From assembly GCA_011634665.1 (NCBI GenBank), contig WAEK01000004.1, positions 2,051,501 to 2,115,500 on the forward strand: a stretch of 64,000 nucleotides of DNA, in the 5' to 3' direction. Below are positions 31,511 to 42,845 of the stretch, one piece after another. A model generated the notes under the pieces. The model was not told the origin of the DNA and made no database searches. It was given only the letters and a program-made list of their open reading frames with translations. This DNA comes from Mortierella sp. BCC40632 (lineage: Eukaryota; Mortierellomycota; Mortierellomycetes; Mortierellales; Mortierellaceae). Position numbers and translations under genes: made by a program. Within the stretch, counting starts at the first letter, position 1. The number at the start of each line of letters is the position of its first letter.

Positions 31511-33158
31511 TGTATTGAGAGGGCCTACAAACAAAAGATAGTAATAACTAAAGGAGGGGAAGGGAGCGAGCTATATCTGCGTAGAGAATATTCCTGGGTG
31601 ACCTTGTCATAGTGCTGAGATCTTGTAGTGTTGGAGCTGGTGATACCGAATGGAGGATCGATGGACAGGACAGAGCATCGGGTTCCTGCAAGGGCGCACG
31701 GGCGACAGGCGGCCATACTTTCTTTTAAGTGAAGTCGTAATAGGCCACACGGCAATCTCGGGATGCATTCTTCAACTCCTCATAGATACCGTTAAGATAC
31801 GATCCCATTTTCTCGCCATCCTGGAGATCGGCGCAACTACTAAGCGCAGGCATAGTATAGCACTTGGTTCCCTTACCATACGGCATGTCATAGAGGGAGT
31901 TGTAATCTTGCCAGATCGATGAGGTTTGCTTGATGTTGCTTCCTTCGTTCTGATTCCATCGAGGTGCAACGAACATCCTCTTGTTTGAAGAGTCTTTCGG
32001 ATCGATCAAGCAAAAGGCCGAGGGCTTGTTTTTCTCACTTCTCCACTTGACTTTTGTTCCGACAGCAATATACGAATCGTACGAGTTGTCCAGTTTTGAC
32101 AGATTCCATGACTTCATGAAGGTCATGCCGCTTAGATCGTTCACATCACCAGAGTTTAAAACATTGTAGATGTAAAGTGCAACGATGCCAATATGCATCG
32201 CCGCGTTCAAGTGGAGAGGGGAGACTGGGATCATGGTGCTATCACACTATCGAGAAAAAAAAAAAAAGAGAGAGAGAAAAAAAAGTTAATCAAAGTTTGA
32301 GATGAAGTCTGCGCAGGAAAACTGAGTGCTTGGGTAGGATACATGGTTGTGTGTGTGTGAGGAGGGGTGTAAGCAGCAGTCAACTCACCTTTCTTTTTCC
32401 AACGCTGGGTAGAAGCTGGGGTTTGTTGTGTGGAGAAGGAGATTGAGAGTGTCGATGCTGGATTATTGGGCATGTGTGCAGCCTCTTTTTATACCACGAA
32501 GAGGACGAGCATCCAAAATGAATCGTACTTGAGCTATGCCGTACTTTTCCATGTAGTGCCAAATCAATGACGACTGCGTACCATCGCCCTTACTTTTGCA
32601 CCATGCTTGCTTTTTCTCACAGTTTCCAATGCGCTAGCGAACACCTTGGTGCCTTCCCCGTCTCCTTTTCTTGTCCATGAATATCGCATACAATCTGTAA
32701 ATACTCCAGAATGCTTGCTTCCACTACTGTTTTGTTCGAGCATAGGCCATAAGAAGTTTTGGAGTAGATCGAGGGGTTGCAAAGACAAGGCATGCGAAGG
32801 AGATTGCGAGTCAGTTGGACCGATATTTGAGGGAATCTAGGGATGAGTGGTTGAGGAGAGGTGAGAAGATTAAGGGATGAGTAGGTAAGGAGGGATGAGA
32901 AGATCTAGGATGAGCAGTTGTAGAGAGAAAGAGAGCCAGGGATGCATTACTAGACAACAGACTTGTGGTAGCCAAGTGACTGTTGAGCATTGCAGCTTTG
33001 GTCTTTCGATAAACTATCGGGTCTTTTGATAGACTATCGGGTCTTTCTCTCTTCCCCGTATGAGACTTCAGAGACGCGTTTGCATCTGTTCACCCTACAT
33101 ATGACATGCATATGGGGCTATATGCTAATTTTGGTAAATAAAGTCTGCATTATTGCCG
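31511..33158. repeat. Left arm of a 1.6-kb inverted duplication
   Basis: About 1648 bp whose reverse complement recurs at 33250-34886 with only scattered single-base and 1-4-bp differences by eye. It contains one complete copy of a small gene (31725-32234) with its promoter, leader intron and 3' flank. The arms are separated by about 90 bp of unique spacer. Confidence 0.9.
31725..32234 (-). CDS. Palindrome gene, left copy: 169-aa protein of unknown function (intact)
   Basis: Minus-strand CDS from ATG 32234 (CACCATG context) to TAA 31725. A TATA box (32487-32494), a non-coding first exon and a 142-bp leader intron (32388-32247, GTGAGT...ATAG) precede it. The N terminus has a hydrophobic, signal-like segment (MHIGIVALYIYNVLNS). 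Mature blocks include 'KSWNLSKLDNSYDSYIAVG', 'PSAFCLIDPKDSSNKRMFV' and 'CRVAYYDFT', with four Cys (AFC, TKC, SSC, RDC). No family is recognised. A secreted, disulfide-containing role is inferred. The right-arm copy differs by one Thr/Ala change, a one-residue Gly deletion and an N-terminal frameshift, so this copy is the intact one. Confidence 0.7.
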   Translation of the reverse strand: MIPVSPLHLNAAMHIGIVALYIYNVLNSGDVNDLSGMTFMKSWNLSKLDNSYDSYIAVGTKVKWRSEKNKPSAFCLIDPKDSSNKRMFVAPRWNQNEGSNIKQTSSIWQDYNSLYDMPYGKGTKCYTMPALSSCADLQDGEKMGSYLNGIYEELKNASRDCRVAYYDFT

Positions 33159-33249
33159 AGGAATGCATAAATGAGGCCAGATTAGCCGAGCAAGCCGGCG
33201 ATTGAGAGGTGAGAGTAGGTCCGTGAGTAGCAACGCAACCTAGCTTGAT
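33159..33249. other. Spacer of the inverted duplication
   Basis: Roughly 90 bp of non-repeated sequence at the centre, between ...TTATTGCCGA and TCGGCAATAA.... It carries no gene. Confidence 0.7.
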
Positions 33250-34886
33250 CGGCAATAATGCAGACTTTATTTACCAAAATTAGCATATAGCCCCATATGC
33301 ATGTCATATGTAGGGTGAACAGATGCAAACGCGTCTCTGAAGTCTCATACGGGGAAGAGAGAAAGACCCGATAGTCTATCAAAAGACCCGATAGTTTATC
33401 GAAAGACCAAAGCTGCAATGCTCAACAGTCACTTGGCTACCACAAGTCTGTTGTCTAGTAATGCATCCCTGGTTTCTCTTTCTCTCTACAACTGCTCATC
33501 CTAGATCTTTCATCCCTCCTTACCTACTCATCCCTTAATCTTTCACCTCTCCTCAACCACTCATCCCTAGATTCCCTCAAATATCGGTCCAACTGACTCG
33601 CAATCTCCTTCGCATGCCTTGTCTTTTGCAACCCCTCGATCTACTCCAAAACTTCTTATGGCCTATGCTCGAACAAAACAGTAGTGGAAGCAAGCATTCT
33701 GGAGTATTTACAGATTGTATGCGATATTCATGGACAAGAAAAGGAGACGGGGAAGGCACCAAGGTGTTCGCTAGCGCATTGGAAACTGTGAGAAAAAGCA
33801 AGCATGGTGCAAAAGTAAGGGCGATGGTACGCAGTCGTCATTGATTTGGCACTACATGGAAAAGTACGGCATAGCTCAAGTACGATTCATTTTGATGCTC
33901 GTCCTCTTCGTGGTATAAAAAGAGGCTGCACACATGCCCAATAATCCAGCATCGACACTCTCAATCTCCTTCTCCACACAACAAACCCCAGCTTCTACCC
34001 AGCGTTGGAAAAGAAAGGTGAGTTGACTGCTGCTTACACCCCTCCTCACACACACACAACCATGTATCCTACCCAAGCACTCGGATTTCCTGCGCAGACT
34101 TCATCTCAAACTTTGATTAACTTTTTTTTATTTTTTTTTTTTTTCGAGATAGTGTGATAGCACCATGATCCCAGTCTCCCCCTCTCCACTTGAACGCGGC
34201 GATGCATATTGGCATCGTTGCACTTTACATCTACAATGTTTTAAACTCTGGTGATGTGAACGATCTAAGCGGCATGACCTTCATGAAGTCATGGAATCTG
34301 TCAAAACTGGACAACTCGTACGATTCGTATATTGCTGTCGGAACAAAAGTCAAGTGGAGAAGTGAGAAAAACAAGCCCTCGGCCTTTTGCTTGATCGATC
34401 CGAAAGACTCTTCAAACAAGAGGATGTTCGTTGCACCTCGATGGAATCAGAACGAAGGAAGCAACATCAAGCAAGCCTCATCGATCTGGCAAGATTACAA
34501 CTCCCTCTATGACATGCCGTATGGTAAAACCAAGTGCTATACTATGCCTGCGCTTAGTAGTTGCGCCGATCTCCAGGATGGCGAGAAAATGGGATCGTAT
34601 CTTAACGGTATCTATGAGGAGTTGAAGAATGCATCCCGAGATTGCCGTGTGGCCTATTACGACTTCACTTAAAAGAAAGTATGGCCGCCTGTCGCCCGTG
34701 CGCCCTTGCAGGAACCCGATGCTCTGTCCTGTCCATCGATCCTCCATTCGGTATCACCAGCTCCAACACTACAAGATCTCAGCACTATGACAAGGTCACC
34801 CAGGAATATTCTCTACGCAGATATAGCTCGCTCCCTTCCCCTCCTTTAGTTATTACTATCTTTTGTTTGTAGGCCCTCTCAATACA
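33250..34886. repeat. Right arm of the inverted duplication
   Basis: About 1637 bp, reverse complement of 31511-33158. By eye the differences include a changed GGCTCTC/GGTTTCTC, one-base indels around the GATCT motif near 33508, an extra C near 34180 and a 3-bp deletion near 34526. The homology ends at AATACA 34881-34886. Confidence 0.9.
34165..34672 (+). pseudogene. Palindrome gene, right copy: N-terminal frameshift
   Basis: Same gene as the left copy, with TATA box (33914-33920) and leader intron (34018-34152). The ATG equivalent is at 34165, but a C4 run has become C5 near 34180, so translation from it shifts frame and soon stops. An in-frame ATG at 34202 (MHIGIVALYIY...) could still start a 156-aa product that keeps the hydrophobic segment and all four Cys. 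It is therefore either a shortened functional copy or a very young pseudogene. Confidence 0.6.
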
Positions 34887-34959
34887 AAAATTTACTTGAA
34901 CCTGAATAAATCTCCAATATTAGTAGTAATCAGTAGCCTCTATTGGGACACAAAGTTCA

Positions 34960-35560
34960 CTAGTCAATTCTAGAGGAACTTCATCAATTCTAGAGGAACT
35001 CCATCAATTCATGGATATGAAACTCGCAATAATAACGGCACACCGCACTCAGACTGATGGAAAATCAGAGCGTGCAATCTAGACATTGACTGTAATGCTC
35101 ATGGGAGTCATTGATCAGCGACAAAGCAACTGGGACTTTCAGTTACCAGTGCTCGAGTTTGGATCCAACAATTCTGTCAACCCCCCCAACAAGATACTTC
35201 TCTTTATTTTTCATCAGCATGGGGCACAACCCTCGGTAAGGCGACATCCTTAGAGAGGCACAGGACTCCATTCGATTAACACAGGAAAGACAATCATGGA
35301 ATACCGATAAACACATGGAATGGCCATGATTTCAAGAAAGGCGATACAGCTCTTCTAACACTGAAAATTCCACCATCCCCGCCGATCAAAACCAACCTTC
35401 CGACAAATTGGAGCCACGGTTTATTGGACCTTATACCATAAGGCGAAGAGGAATGGGAGGTTGAAAGCTTTTTGAATTACAGATATTCCCGAAGGGAACA
35501 CCAATTCTTGATCCTATGGAAAATTTACTCCAGAGAAGACGCAATACGGAAAAAAGTCTA
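34960..35560 (+). pseudogene. Ty3/Gypsy retrotransposon integrase fragment
   Basis: Broken plus-strand frame: 'DMKLAIITAHRTQTDGKSER' matches the integrase 'STAYHPQTDGQTER' region; 'NWDFQLPVLEFGSNNS' matches the following 'LP..EFAYNNS'; in a shifted frame 'DKLEPRFIGPYTIRRRGMG' matches the C-terminal GPY/F module. Stops and frameshifts are frequent. An imperfect ~20-bp tandem duplication (TCAATTCTAGAGGAACT) lies at 34966-35010. No LTRs were found. Confidence 0.7.
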
Positions 35561-35714
35561 AATTTCTTAAAAGGGGAAGGAAAGTGCAACAGTGTCACTT
35601 CATGCCGCGCTCATTGCCACTATTTGCGACTACCTCGTTGTCACTTCTACCTCGCCTCTATCGTGTTGCTGCCATCAAACATAACAGTCAGAACTGTTCC
35701 TAAAAATCATCGTT

Positions 35715-35920
35715 AGTGATCTTGTCTTGCGTATAGAGAATCAGGATCGGAGGGCCAGATAGGTGGGCAGCGCTCGCGTTCGTTTTCTGGGTGGTTGAAG
35801 GTGCGAACTTGAATTGGATCTTTGATTTGGGATCATCATCATTAATAGAGCTTTGCTTGAGCTTAACAGGTTCTCCAGATACTGTGGCTAATTGTTGCTG
35901 GAGGGCAGCAATAGTTTAAT
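35715..35920 (-). pseudogene. Possible retrotransposon Gag-like fragment
   Basis: Minus-strand frame reading 'AALQQQLATVSGEPVKLKQS' then 'DDPKSKIQFKFAPST', resembling the N part of a Ty3-type Gag. It is opposite in orientation to the adjacent integrase fragment. Weak. Confidence 0.3.
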
Positions 35921-36549
35921 CAGTGTTGGAAAAATCGGATCAGATTTTGTGTGCGGATATGTTCCTGGCGAAATAAAAGAAGATGTAGTACTCTATAGTA
36001 CAAACAGAAGCCTTAGAGGTACATGACAACTCACCCCAAGACACAGACTCCTACCAAAAACAAAAGGCCCAATAAAGATCCCCTCCACGGAGCAAAATGC
36101 TTGAAGGATGGGCGCATGAGCATCCAATTGTCAACCTTAACATGGGCACGTTATATGCAAACATCAGCAGAGTTGTGGGTAACAAGTCTAGTGGACTACG
36201 ATCCCTTGATCGTGCAGACGCGGGCATTTACCTTTCCCTGCCGAAAATTCTGATGCTTGAACCTCCTCGTCTGTCTAAAAATGTCTTGATACTCAAGGGG
36301 AGGTGGAAAATATGCTTGGCAGAAAGAGCTCAGGCTGCATGATATCTCTCGCCAAACATCCACGCTACCAAGACAGGCGGGATTGAATTACGCACACTCT
36401 TTACCAACCTGATATGCGAGCTTCACACACACACGCCTTTTGTTTTTACAATCATGTTATTCATCGTCATTTAGTGCTTACATTCAATTAAAATGCATAT
36501 TCAACATGACAGACAGTTTTGACCAAGGATAGGGTTCAATTCTTTACTA
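35921..36549. other. Intergenic flank with possible repeat remnants
   Basis: No recognisable gene; frames of about 80 codons at 36023-36342 have no domain. It precedes the MutY stop codon. Confidence 0.4.
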
Positions 36550-38985
36550 TCACCGGTTCGAGGATGAAGTTGCTGGACTAAAAAAATTAGAAATTGTGAC
36601 GATCCCGCACTCTGGCTTGACCTTTTTCGTCCTAGAGGATGCTGCAGTTTTTCTTTGATCCGAGCCACCATACTCATCTAGATCCCCTCCTTTTCTCTTT
36701 CCGCCTCTATTTCCAACTAACTGCCCTGATCGGAATTTTAGCATTAGCTGATATGTTTTGTTGATACCAGTGGGGATGGCGGCCTTCTCAAGTTCCTCAG
36801 CTGTGAGCCACTGCATCTCAGGTGCCTTTACCCCTTTCAGTTCCCCGGTTAAAAGACCATGCGCCTCAGCCTTCGTGTCATTGATAATAACCCACTCAGC
36901 ATGATATGTCTTGCGAATATGTGAGAACAGGTGTTGTACCTGCCCAAGATTTTGCTTTTGAGTGGATTTGGAGCATCGTTGGAGTAGAAAACCAAGCCCC
37001 AAGGAAGATTTCAAATAGGCTTGGCTTGCTGTAGAGCGCTGCTCATATGTAGATAAAGATGGCACTGGTGATTGTGATCCTTGCTTAGTGTTGGAAGTAG
37101 TTCCTGTCTTTGTGCAAGACTTAGCTGAAAGGTGCAACTGATCCTGCTCTACGGTTGGAAACTCCCACATCCCTGCAAGCAACCCCTTCTCGGGCCGTTT
37201 TACAAGTAGAAATAACGACTTTTCTTGACCAGTTTCTGTGTCTTTCACGATGCGCTCCAGGATGCACACCGCACATTCTGTTTCATTGAAATATAAGACA
37301 TGATTAGCATTGAGAAGAACATAGTGGAAAACAAGCGGCTCATACATAAATCGCTGCTGAAGCAAAATGAGCAACTACCTTCTTCTCTTGGAGCCTTTTT
37401 AATGGCTTTGCGAGGGTACTGAGTAACCTGGCCAACATCTTTTTCGTCAATCTCCACATCTCTCATACAAAGAGTACATGCACTGTCGTAGCCATGATCG
37501 TCATGACAGTCATCCGAGTCCCGTTTCTTGGAAACACCCAAGGCTTCCTCTCTTGCCCGTTTTAGATCAACCGCCTGCCATAGGGAAACATTAATTAGTC
37601 TAGTGGTTTGACAAGCAATATCTGCAAATACCCTGGGCAGACCAAAAGGGAAAACTGGAGCCACCTTATGAGTGCCTGAGATATTTAAACAGGTGAAATG
37701 AAAAAACGATTACCTCCGCAAAGGCTCTGCAGCTTGTTTGGATAGGACAGTCGCCGCATTTTGGATTCTGTGGTGTACACACTGTTGCCCCGATCTCCAT
37801 TAGGGCCTGGTTGAAACATCCCGGGCGCTCCTGATGTACTAGTTCTTTTGCGATTTGCCTATAATCATTTATGAAATAGCTCATAGTCAGTCTTAACGAT
37901 CGCTAAAGACACTAAAAGTACCAAAAGACTAGAATCAACAGTCATACCAGTGTAGATCAACCACTTTTGGGCTCTTGACATCTCCTCCAATAGCGCGGAG
38001 CCGAGAGAGAACCCGAATGACGTTTCCGTCGACAAGCTCTGCTGGGACATTATAGGCATGGGACACAATGGCGCCAGCCGTATATCGTCCTACACCAGGA
38101 ACTTCTTTTTCCAAAATCACGGGATTACTAGAGTATTAAGTTCAACAAAGTATACAGTTAGAAAGAGGAAACAAGTGTGTCGTGTCTGTATCAATGAAGT
38201 AGAGCGTATGGATTAGGAAACTTGGGGTTCAATGTTTACCTTGGAAGAATACCATTAAATTCTTTGAGAACCTTTTGTGCTCCTTGGTGAAGGCGCATCG
38301 CTCGAGAGTAGTATCCAAGGCCCGTCCACACCTTGTTTACATCCTCGAGGTTTGCAGCGGCCAGATCTGCCAAGGTGGGCCATTTTTCCATCCACGCGTT
38401 GTAGTATGGAATCACGGTGGCGATCTGGGTCTGCTGGCACATGATCTCTGAAACCCAAACTTCATAAGCACGTTGGCCAGCGCGTTGTTGTCGAGCCGAA
38501 TCGTCCTGCTCAGCGTGGCTATTATTTCCCTTGGATTCTGGAGCAAATTCCTTAAAGTAGTCGACTCTCCATGGAAGTTTCCGATGATGGATATCGTACC
38601 AAGCAACAAGTGCGTCCTGGATACGTTTGCGTTCGCGAAGGGAGGTAAAGTGGTGAAAGTTTAGAGGGTGAGATCCCGACCTCCGGACTCGAGAAGAATC
38701 CGAAATGAGGTCCTCGAGATCAGGGAGTGATCCGATGTCAATATTAACAGACTCATTATTTTCTTGGGATGGAGTTTTCAAAGTCTGGGATTGCTTCGGA
38801 GAAGTCCTTTTTCCGGGAATGGGTCGAGATCTGTTTGCCATGAGAGCCAGAAAGGCATTATCGCCTTTGTCACTCTTGCTGTCCAGAGGTCCAGAGAAAG
38901 AGTCGACATTGTTCTGAAGAGAGTCGTCAGCCTCAGCTCTGATAGCCAGAGCAGCCTTTGAGGCAGCCTTTCGGATCGGACGCAT
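36550..38985 (-). CDS. MYH1: Adenine DNA glycosylase MutY/MUTYH
   Basis: Five exons: 38985-38240, 38127-37948, 37858-37714, 37574-37379, 37277-36550 (1995 nt, 664 aa, frame continuous). The start [17 protein letters not shown] resembles a mitochondrial targeting sequence. The glycosylase core shows 'LPWRVDYF', '[17 protein letters not shown]' (catalytic Glu), '[13 protein letters not shown]' (helix-hairpin-helix), '[12 protein letters not shown]' (Asp) and a perfect 4Fe-4S loop C-x6-C-x2-C-x5-C in '[17 protein letters not shown]'. An Asp/Cys-bearing interdomain connector follows (exon 4), then a C-terminal NUDIX-like 8-oxoG recognition domain (about 423-600). It removes A mispaired with 8-oxoguanine. 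The tail '[11 protein letters not shown]' resembles a PCNA-binding PIP box. Divergent from MID1. Confidence 0.93.
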
Positions 38986-39396
38986 TGCAAACGAATGCGA
39001 TGGAGACGAAGGGTCCAGACTGGGCTCCGCCCAATCCAATCCAGGGAGAGAGAAAAGCCCAGGGCACCTCACAGGCGTCGTGGCTTTGTGTCTCGGACAG
39101 CGAGACAGTGACAAACGGGACAGTATCAGACACCACTCGCGCGCCCTCGCTCTCTCTCTCTCTTTCTCTTTCTCTCTTTCTCATTCGTCTCTTGTCTACA
39201 CTCTTCGTCTTTTTTCATTCAACTCTCGCACCTGTCTCTTTCTTTCTCCACAAAAGCACTGCCTCATCCTCATCCTGTCCTTGTGCCTGTTACCTTCTCC
39301 CACAGTTTCGCGCGCTTGCGTATTTCATCCTAATTCCACTCCATCTGGTCTGACTTGATCGCATTCGCATTGCTCGTGGCAATGCTACTCTCAACC
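38986..39396. promoter_or_regulatory. Divergent promoter MutY / MID1
   Basis: 411 bp between opposite start codons. 39148-39260 is CT-rich on the plus strand, i.e. on the coding strand of MID1. No TATA box seen. Confidence 0.5.
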
Positions 39397-41488
39397 ATGG
39401 CACCGACGAGACGGCATTTCCTACCACTGCTGTCCATTCTGCTTCTCCATTTCTTGTTGTTCCTCACATCAACCACGGCTCAGCCATCCTCATCCTCGAA
39501 TACATCCTCTGCTCCGAATGCACAGCCATCTTCAATACCCAGTCCTGGAACTCTTCCCGATCCAGCGGCCTCGCTTCCTCCAGGAACCCGTGAGCTTCAG
39601 GACAGTCGAGTCGTTGCAGACAGAGTCGCGCAAGGGCAACTCCAGACTTACCACTTTGCCGTCTCCCAACAAGGACAGCGCCTCCCCGTCCGTCGTCAGC
39701 TTCAGCGTATTATCTTCCACCCAGCAACCCCGGAGGGTCTTCAAAAGAGACAAGCGCCCAATAACTCGTCCTCCTCCAGCTCGATGGCCGCAACCCCAGC
39801 ACCCTCGGGAACGGGTACGATTACAGGAACGGGTACGAATACAGGAACGGGCACAGTTTCACAGCCGATTGCGCCTACAAGGACTATTTCTCCAGCGGTC
39901 CCGTCGCCTCTTGCCAATGGCACATATGCAGTCTTCATATCCATCTCGACATGCTCTACGCCCAAAACAGGGGCGGCTGACAACGGTGCCCGACCTCAAC
40001 TGGTGTTGTACGTGTCAACGTCGGCGAGCCACCCTTTGCCTGGGCCTGGGCAAGATCCAAAGACAGTCCAAATGATTCAGGGCGAGGAAGGGCTGATCCA
40101 GTTTACGGCGTACACAACTAAGGATCTGTTCTTCAGCCTATCAGCACCTGGTGGTCCCAACTCTGGCTGGACAGGCGACTGGGCTGTAGAGGTTGGCGCA
40201 TCAACACAAGGTAGCACTTTCGGACGCGAACACAGGATTTTTTTTTTTTTTTTTTTTTTTATTGTTCTACGTTAATGGAAAGAAAAAGGCTCTATCTAAT
40301 TTTATTTGCTTGCTCGTGGGAATAGGCTTTGTCCAGAGTTACCGGGGGTCACAGGGACTTGTTCTCGATGACACAGACAGCTCGAATGCAAGTTTCTTAA
40401 CCTTTAACTTTACAGCTATCCCAACATTCAAGATCTACCTTGTCGAGTCCAATCTGTTGCCTGTGGGACTGACGCGCTCAATCTGCGCAATCGAGGTGGT
40501 CCAGCCTCTTCCGTTGTCAAAGGCCAACATGCTCGTGACTGCCACCAAGAGGATCACCAATGCGGATGGATCATGGGGTACGGATATTTTGCCCCCGGAT
40601 CCAGAACCAGGACAAGGCGGAGAGCGACGACAGGTTATGATCCAATCTCTAAAGGCAGGAACAAGCTACACAACATTTTTCATTACGGATGAATTGAATC
40701 AAGCAGGAGCAGAGGTGATGTGGGCAAGGACAACCTTTATGACCAAGCGACATGATAACTGTGTACTACTCACTGAACTCGAATTTTGCAAGGAAGTCGC
40801 TTATGCTGTCCCAGTCACCCCTTTGTCCACGCTACCAGGAAACGCAGCAGGAACCCCTGTGGGTGCAAATGCGACAGTGGTACAGGATCTCAAAAAAATG
40901 TACGACACTTTTGCAATGAATTTGATGGACAACTTCAATAAGGTCCTTGACCAATATGATTGCTCCAAGTCCGAATATTCGCTCGTGCGCACTTGCACGG
41001 ACTGTAGGCGTGCATATCGACGGTGGTTGTGCAGCGTTTCGATCCCTCGATGCACGGACATTGAGGATGTGACCGATCCTCGAAACCAGGGGTACCTAAC
41101 ACCAGAGAAGATGCCTGCAGGACTTGACAAGAATCCTTACTTGCTTGATCGAACCAATGGACCTGTAATTGTCAAGAAGAACACTACTACGACGCGAGGC
41201 GCAGGTTCACAGCTTCCAACAGATTTATTGAACCCTGGAGACTATGGCGAAGTGTTGCCCTGTATCGATCTCTGTTTTGATGTGGTGCAGAGCTGCCCTA
41301 ACTTTTTAGGATTCAATTGTCCAGTGAAGAACATGGCGGGTAACTATGCCAAGATGAATGCGCAAGGATTCCATTGCAACGGTTTGGGATTGGTACCAGT
41401 TCCGTCCTGGGCGTCTTCTTTGGCACGTGCGAGACCATGGCTACTTACGATCAGCAGTTTACTCGTAGCGATCATGTATGTCCACTAA
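39397..41488 (+). CDS. MID1: Mid1, regulatory subunit of the Cch1 stretch-activated calcium channel
   Basis: Two exons, 39397-40210 and 40326-41488 (658 aa). ATG 39397 has an ideal context (ACCATGG); 39382 is an alternative. The N terminus is a signal peptide (RRHFLPLLSILLLHFLLFL). A Ser/Thr/Pro/Gly-rich extracellular part with repeated 'GTGTITGTGTNTGTG'-like text follows. The conserved Mid1 C-terminal half is Cys-rich: 'RTCTDCRRAYRRWLCSVSIP', 'RCTDIED', 'GEVLPCIDLCFDVVQSCPNF', 'LGFNCPV' and 'GFHCNGLGL', then a hydrophobic tail fitting a GPI signal or membrane anchor. With Cch1 it forms a plasma-membrane high-affinity Ca2+ influx system responding to stress and mating signals. The intron holds a 23-bp T run. 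Confidence 0.9.
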
Positions 41489-41502
41489 TTAAACACATCT
41501 GT

Positions 41503-41549
<47 letters not shown>

Positions 41550-42845
41550 ACACACACACATACACATACACATACACATAGCATCTTGTAAGGTTCAAGC
41601 GAATAGAATCAAAAACCATATCTCCACATTGAGATGATCTATAATCGCGTGGATCTCTTTTGTCCTTGTGTAGCAGAATTGATCCGGATGGTCATTCATG
41701 TTAGGGGATGGGTTGCAAGAGGGAGGTTGATGACGCGTAAAGAGTCAGTCGGACAACTATCACGATTACTGTGAGGGCATTTGGAAGAGATCTAAGGACG
41801 AAAGAAAGAGAGAGAGTGTGTGTGGCAAATTCGTGTGGTTCGATGAGTTGGCTAACAAAGGCAACCCTGGCAAAGGGAAGCTCGAAGAGTCATTAAACTA
41901 TCTTATGCACGAGGCCGACTTGCATCTGCAAGTCTCGAGTACATGCGGACAAAAAAAAAAGGCGAGAGTGAGAGAGTAAAAAAAGGGAGGGAAGGTTGTG
42001 TCGGAGAGAGATTGAGATAGAGAGAGAGAGAACAGCGTGAGGCGTGTCAGGTCATCTGGAATAGCCAATATGCGATGACAAGGCAACATTGTAACATTGC
42101 ACCTTATTTGGCGAACGACGAGAACGAGCATCGCCAAGTCTTCTTTTCTCTCCTTCGCCCATCCCAGCCGCCCCTTTCTTTCTTTTACTCACTCCTCTCG
42201 ATTTTGTTAATCCGCGCCATCTCTCTGTCGTGCGACTGCCAGCGCATCAAAAAAAAAAAAAAAAAAAAAGGCCGCTCTTCTCCCTAAACTAAACACGGCC
42301 CACCACACTCGCCAGAGGGCCTCATCGATCCATTTCATCCATCCGTCCATCCGTCCATCCATCCATTGCATCTATAATTTGCAATCCATAAGTCATATCC
42401 ATATCTCGCATCCATCTACGCATCAATAACCCTTTTTTTTTTCTTCTTTTTCTTTCTTTCTTGGCGGAGCTTTTCTCTGCGTCATCCGACTCACGCCGAG
42501 GACGCCAGTTCCAAAGCCGGCCTACCCCTTCTACGAGCCGACGGACGGACCCCATCTCTCTCCTTCTTTCCATTCCTTCTTTCCTTTCCTTCTTTCTCCA
42601 TCCACTTACAAGCTGTCAAAGAACCCAGAAGACTACCCCATCCTGTTGGGAGACCGGCAAGAAAGCGCCTGATCCTTCGCCTTCTCTCCCTCTCTTTCTT
42701 ATTTTTTTCTTTCTCACTCTCGTCTCCTCTGTCTCTCTTGACTCTCTCATACACGCACCTCTCTTCAGTTTCTCCTTTGCATCCTGCCCAGGGACCATCC
42801 CTTTTGCAGAAAAAAAAAAAAAAAAAAAAAAGAAGAAGAAGAAGA
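41489..42845. other. Intergenic region with (CA)n repeat; NEM1 promoter
   Basis: 41503-41580 is a CA/CATA tract right after the MID1 stop. 41940-42040 is A/G-rich. From 42430 to 42780 the plus strand is CT/TTC-rich, the usual pattern before a rightward gene here. 42338-42366 is a TCCA/TCCG tetranucleotide array. An A run (42810-42830) and AAG repeat sit just before the NEM1 start. Confidence 0.6.

Noticed and set aside
32564..32788. Frames of about 75 codons in the palindrome arms (also 33577-33844)
   Set aside because: Present in both arms only because of the duplication; no start context, promoter or recognisable domain. They lie upstream of the TATA box of the palindrome gene.
37575..37713. 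Possible extra MutY exon reading '[19 protein letters not shown]'
   Set aside because: Its frame does not join exon 3 in phase and no consistent donor exists; skipping it gives an exact junction from FAE to [13 protein letters not shown].
41503..41580. CA-rich stretch as a possible telomere- or CRISPR-like array
   Set aside because: Plain CA/CATA microsatellite without spaced unique units; not telomeric repeat.
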